From positions 1 to 23,749 of IMG/VR virus record IMGVR_UViG_3300017779_000157: a DNA stretch of 23,749 bases; one strand, written 5' to 3'. The DNA is from a virus. Both the position numbers and the translations under genes were made by a program. The notes beneath the pieces were generated by a model, which did no database searches, was not told the DNA's origin, and saw only the letters and a list, made by a program, of their open reading frames with translations. Each line of letters opens with the position of its first letter. Positions within the stretch are counted from its first letter, which is position 1. This document shows, one piece after another, positions 20,899 through 23,749 of this stretch.

Positions 20899-21636
20899 AT
20901 GGGTCTTATAAAATCATTAGCTGGGTTAGCCGGCCTTGCAGTTGGCGGACCAATGGGCGCAGCTCTAGCTGTAGGCGCTACCGAAGCCGCGCAAGGTGGA
21001 GACTTTAAAGACATCTTGGGCAGTGGTTTAAAAGGGTTCTTTGGCGGCACGGCAATCAACTCGGGCCTTGGCGCACTGAAGGGCGCCGGCATGATGAACA
21101 CTTCAAGCCCCGCGGCCTTGGCTCAAGCAGGGGGTGCGGCGGGTAAAGCTGTGCCTCTTAGCGGAATGGCGGGTGGCGGCGGCGGCGGTGGGATTGCATC
21201 TCTGGGTCGAAACATTTTTGGCGGTGGGCCTGCCGGCGGTGGCGGCACAGGCTTGATGGGATTAATGAGAGACAACCCGTTGCTAACGTCCCTAGCGTTA
21301 CAGATGTATGACGAGAACAGATACCCTGACGGTGTTAAAACCAGCACTCCCCTGCAAGAAAGACAGTTAGCCACTGGAGAAAGACTTCCTGACTATGAAG
21401 GCAGGGTGTTTACTCCTATGCGTTACGCCGCTCAAGGGGGCATGATCGAAGGACCAGGGACCGGCACCAGTGATGATATCCCCGCAACGATCTACCAAAA
21501 CGGAGAGCCGGTACAAGAAGCACGGTTGTCTGACGGTGAGTTTGTTCTTCGTGAGAAGGATGTTCTGGCTGTTGGTGATGGGGACAGAGAAAAAGGCGCC
21601 GCTCGATTGTACGCGATGCAACGAAATATAGGATAG
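20899..21636 (+). CDS. Putative internal virion/ejection protein with GPGTGTSD module
   Basis: A 245-residue protein with AAAGGA before ATG 20899. The N-terminal ~80 residues are Gly/Ala/Leu-rich (GLIKSLAGLAGLAVGGPMGAAL...) with no charged clusters, consistent with an amphipathic or membrane-inserting region. A Gly run follows (around residues 90-115). The C-terminal ~70 residues contain QGGMIEGPGTGTSDDIPA and ARLSDGEFVLREKDVLAVGDGDREKGAARLYAMQ, a module widespread in marine phage ejection or tape-measure-like proteins. It likely leaves the capsid with the DNA and inserts in the envelope. It opens the last gene group of the window. Confidence 0.72.
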   Translation: MGLIKSLAGLAGLAVGGPMGAALAVGATEAAQGGDFKDILGSGLKGFFGGTAINSGLGALKGAGMMNTSSPAALAQAGGAAGKAVPLSGMAGGGGGGGIASLGRNIFGGGPAGGGGTGLMGLMRDNPLLTSLALQMYDENRYPDGVKTSTPLQERQLATGERLPDYEGRVFTPMRYAAQGGMIEGPGTGTSDDIPATIYQNGEPVQEARLSDGEFVLREKDVLAVGDGDREKGAARLYAMQRNIG

Positions 21637-21640
21637 GGCC

Positions 21641-22723
21641 ATGGCTGATCAAACACAAACCGTTCAACAGTTGCAGCTCCTTCCGGAGTATCAAGAGAAG
21701 TACCTGAAAGACCTATTGGCTAACGTATCATCGATTAGCGAGAAATCTCCCCTTGCAGATGTGGCCGCACCTGATGTCATGCAGTTTACCCCCAACCAGC
21801 TAGAGGCAATCCGCCTTGGTCGGGCAGGCATTGGCGCCTACGAGCCCATGATGCGGGAAGCAGAGGCTAGTTTTGATACAGCGGGTACAGCATATGACTC
21901 TGGTATTTCTGCACTAGCAGGAACTACAGGCGGCTTTGATCTAAGCGGCTATGCTGGAGATGTGGCCGAGGGTCAAGAAGGATTGCGCGGAACAACGCAG
22001 ATGTTTGCGGACAGCGCCGATCAGTACATGAACCCATACGAAGACACTGTTGTTCAACAAGCGTTGGCCGATATTCAACTGGCTGGACAGGAACGTGCTG
22101 CCAAGATTGGTGGCGCAGCGGCTGGCGCAGGGGCCTTTGGCGGATCTCGCATGGGCGTAGAGAATGCTATGCTTAATCGAGACATCCTAGCGCAGTCGGG
22201 CAGAACCGCTGGGCAACTACGTCAGACCGGATATGAAAGCGCACGTAAGGCGTTTGAGGATCAGATGGCGCGAGAAGGTCGGGCTGCTACGGGCATCGTG
22301 AACATGGGCAGTGATTTGGCAAACAAGGGCATGTCTGCTTTTGAAAACCAGATGAACCGCGGTCAACAGGCCAGCCAGATCTTTGGGCAACTGGGTCAGG
22401 GTATTGCCGGCTTGGGTGCTAAGGAAGCAGCCTTGGGAGACATGGCGCAGAAGTCAGCGCAGAGTGACGTTAACGCTCTGTATAACATCGGATCGTTGGA
22501 ACAACAGCAGCAACAGCGTGAGTACGATGTACAGCGGCAAGGACAGATGGAACAGGCTTATGAGCCGTACAGAAGGTTTGGCTTTATGTCTGACATCTTC
22601 CGTGGCGTTCCGTCTACTAGCAGCACTTTATCGCAAACTACTGTGCCATCACCCAGCCCACTTAACGCTGTCATGGGCAACGCGATGGGCCTTGGGGCGT
22701 ATCAAAACTTCTCCGGTTATTAA
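21641..22723 (+). CDS. Putative internal virion protein (helical, PYxxxVV/AFGGSR)
   Basis: A 360-residue protein starting four bases after the previous stop. It is mostly helical and rich in Ala, Gln and Gly. The core YMNPYEDTVVQQALADIQLAGQ (from about residue 129), then AAGAGAFGGSRMGVENAMLNRDIL and AGQLRQTGYESARKAFEDQM, is a signature of a family of virion internal proteins in marine phages. C-terminal 60 residues are Ser/Pro-rich. Its position next to the Gly-rich ejection candidate and an equally large Ala-rich protein downstream suits an ejectosome set like T7 gp14-16 or P22 gp7/16/20, though I see no sequence identity to those. Confidence 0.75.
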   Translation: MADQTQTVQQLQLLPEYQEKYLKDLLANVSSISEKSPLADVAAPDVMQFTPNQLEAIRLGRAGIGAYEPMMREAEASFDTAGTAYDSGISALAGTTGGFDLSGYAGDVAEGQEGLRGTTQMFADSADQYMNPYEDTVVQQALADIQLAGQERAAKIGGAAAGAGAFGGSRMGVENAMLNRDILAQSGRTAGQLRQTGYESARKAFEDQMAREGRAATGIVNMGSDLANKGMSAFENQMNRGQQASQIFGQLGQGIAGLGAKEAALGDMAQKSAQSDVNALYNIGSLEQQQQQREYDVQRQGQMEQAYEPYRRFGFMSDIFRGVPSTSSTLSQTTVPSPSPLNAVMGNAMGLGAYQNFSGY

Positions 22724-22735
22724 GGGATCAACGTT

Positions 22736-23749
22736 ATGCAGAATGAGGTCTTTAATCGGAGGTTGTTTCAACGCAAAGATGGCGCTCGGACGCGGCTTAA
22801 CCAACTGGCTAGAGCCGATCAGCCTTCGGGCATACTTGCATCCAGCCAACCCTTGATTGATGAGGCGATGAAGTCGGTTCGCAGACCGGAAACCTCAGCC
22901 ATACCTATGGATGTTGCTAAGGGTATGAGCGCGGGAAGAGCCGATGGTATGCCCATGGCCCCCGCACCAATGCCTATGCCGATGGCGCCACCTCCTGCAC
23001 CAATGCCCATGGCCCAAGCTCCACAGCCCCAGCCTAACCTTAATCCTATGCGCCCTGGTGTTAGGACCATGGCTTTAGGTGGAGAGACAATCCCAGGCTT
23101 TGATAGTTTATTCCGGAGTGCTGCAACACAAGAGAGAATGGCAAAAGCAAAAGAAGAAGGGGACGCCCGTAGAGCGGCTGTTGCCCCTTTAGAAGGCGCA
23201 AGTTTAAACGTAACTCCAGAAGCAAGAGTCCGTATTCAAGAACGGGCGGGAACTGTTGCAGGAGCCGAAGAGAAACTTCCGGACACATCCTTGTTTACTG
23301 CTGAACAGATGGAACAATACGCAGAGATAATGGCAGACACAGAGATGTCACCAAAAGAAAAAGTAACGGCGCTTGATGTGTTGGCAGGGGGTGATCCGGA
23401 TGCTAAAGACAGGAAAGCCTCTGTTGATGACACCTTGAAGAAGAACAAACTTGGCAAGATAAACAGGAAAGCCTCGTTCCCCAAAATACTGACGGACATT
23501 AACGATATGGTTATATCCAAGGCTGGCTTTGATATTGCCAAGAGTGCTAACCCCAGAGCGGCGGTAGCCTTTGCAGAGGGCATGTCAGGCGCAGCACAAA
23601 CAGTCCTTGGTCTTGAGGCTGATGCTCAGAAGACCGCTGCGGCTAACGCTGAAGCAGAGCGCCTGTTGAGACTGAAGGCATCGTTACGTGCTTCTTCTTC
23701 TAAGACAGGATTTGAAGACGAGCCCACATATCGTGAAGCCGCGTTTCAA
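22736..23749 (+). CDS. Putative large internal virion protein, C-terminus cut by window edge
   Basis: The frame runs from ATG 22736 (AAGGGA site at 22722-22727, partly in the previous stop) without a stop to the last base, giving 338 residues of an unfinished gene. The opening MQNEVFNRRLFQRKDGARTRLNQL and the segment PSGILASSQPLIDEAM are familiar from marine phage internal proteins. Residues 73-105 are a Pro/Met/Ala low-complexity run (MPMAPAPMPMPMAPPPAPMP). After MALGGETIPGFDSLF, the chain is helical, charged and coiled-coil-prone (residues 120-338). The likely role is a large ejection protein, by order with the two genes upstream. Function is inferred. Confidence 0.75.
   Translation, partial: MQNEVFNRRLFQRKDGARTRLNQLARADQPSGILASSQPLIDEAMKSVRRPETSAIPMDVAKGMSAGRADGMPMAPAPMPMPMAPPPAPMPMAQAPQPQPNLNPMRPGVRTMALGGETIPGFDSLFRSAATQERMAKAKEEGDARRAAVAPLEGASLNVTPEARVRIQERAGTVAGAEEKLPDTSLFTAEQMEQYAEIMADTEMSPKEKVTALDVLAGGDPDAKDRKASVDDTLKKNKLGKINRKASFPKILTDINDMVISKAGFDIAKSANPRAAVAFAEGMSGAAQTVLGLEADAQKTAAANAEAERLLRLKASLRASSSKTGFEDEPTYREAAFQ

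Overview
This window is a stretch of the virion-structure and lysis region of a tailed double-stranded DNA phage, almost certainly an uncultured marine podovirus. All genes lie on the + strand. They are packed tightly, often with start codons touching or overlapping the previous stop, and there is no tRNA, integrase, replication or host gene. The portal, short-tail accessory proteins of the P22 gp4/gp10 kind, absence of a sheath or long tape measure, and several small families I associate with marine podoviral contigs (pelagiphage, SAR116 phage HMO-2011 and Mediterranean metagenome phages) point to a short-tailed marine phage. Base composition by eye is in the mid 40s percent GC and falls below 40 percent in a few genes. 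Host assignment (SAR116, SAR11 or another alphaproteobacterium) is inference only.

Layout. Positions 1-1837 hold the C-terminal part of the portal protein, cut by the window edge. Positions 1859-3926 are a lysis/membrane block: several small membrane or exported proteins, a probable three-TM holin (2798-3253) and an M15 peptidase endolysin (3256-3711). Positions 3937-5179 hold three conserved genes of unknown role. The head block runs from 5154 to 8539: a GroES-like co-chaperonin, the scaffold, a small unknown, a probable structural protein and the major capsid protein, ending at a strong C(UUCG)G terminator (8572-8604).

A second transcription unit appears to begin after this terminator. It opens with a small leader hairpin and two probable structural proteins (8679-9747), followed by a cluster of very small, very lysine/arginine-rich proteins plus one small membrane protein (9751-11129). 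The tail block (11134-20843) has a P22 gp4-like adaptor, an Ala/Asp/Gly-rich structural protein, a fibre-like protein ending in a cupredoxin-like domain, a second adaptor-like protein with an inserted beta module, small conserved proteins, a 16-unit beta-repeat protein, a 798-residue tail fibre, a tail-assembly-chaperone-like protein and a P22 gp10-like tail protein. The last part (20899 to the right edge) holds three probable internal virion/ejection proteins, the last cut by the window end.

How it may work together: GroES-like protein plus scaffold and capsid protein build the procapsid; the portal, adaptors and gp10-like protein form the neck and nozzle; repeat proteins and fibre recognise the host; internal proteins leave with the DNA; the holin and endolysin release progeny. 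The most interesting items are the phage GroES, the amicyanin-type copper-ligand pattern on a fibre protein, a lysine/glycine module dispersed over several basic proteins, and a 22-residue beta-repeat unit that occurs in three different structural genes.
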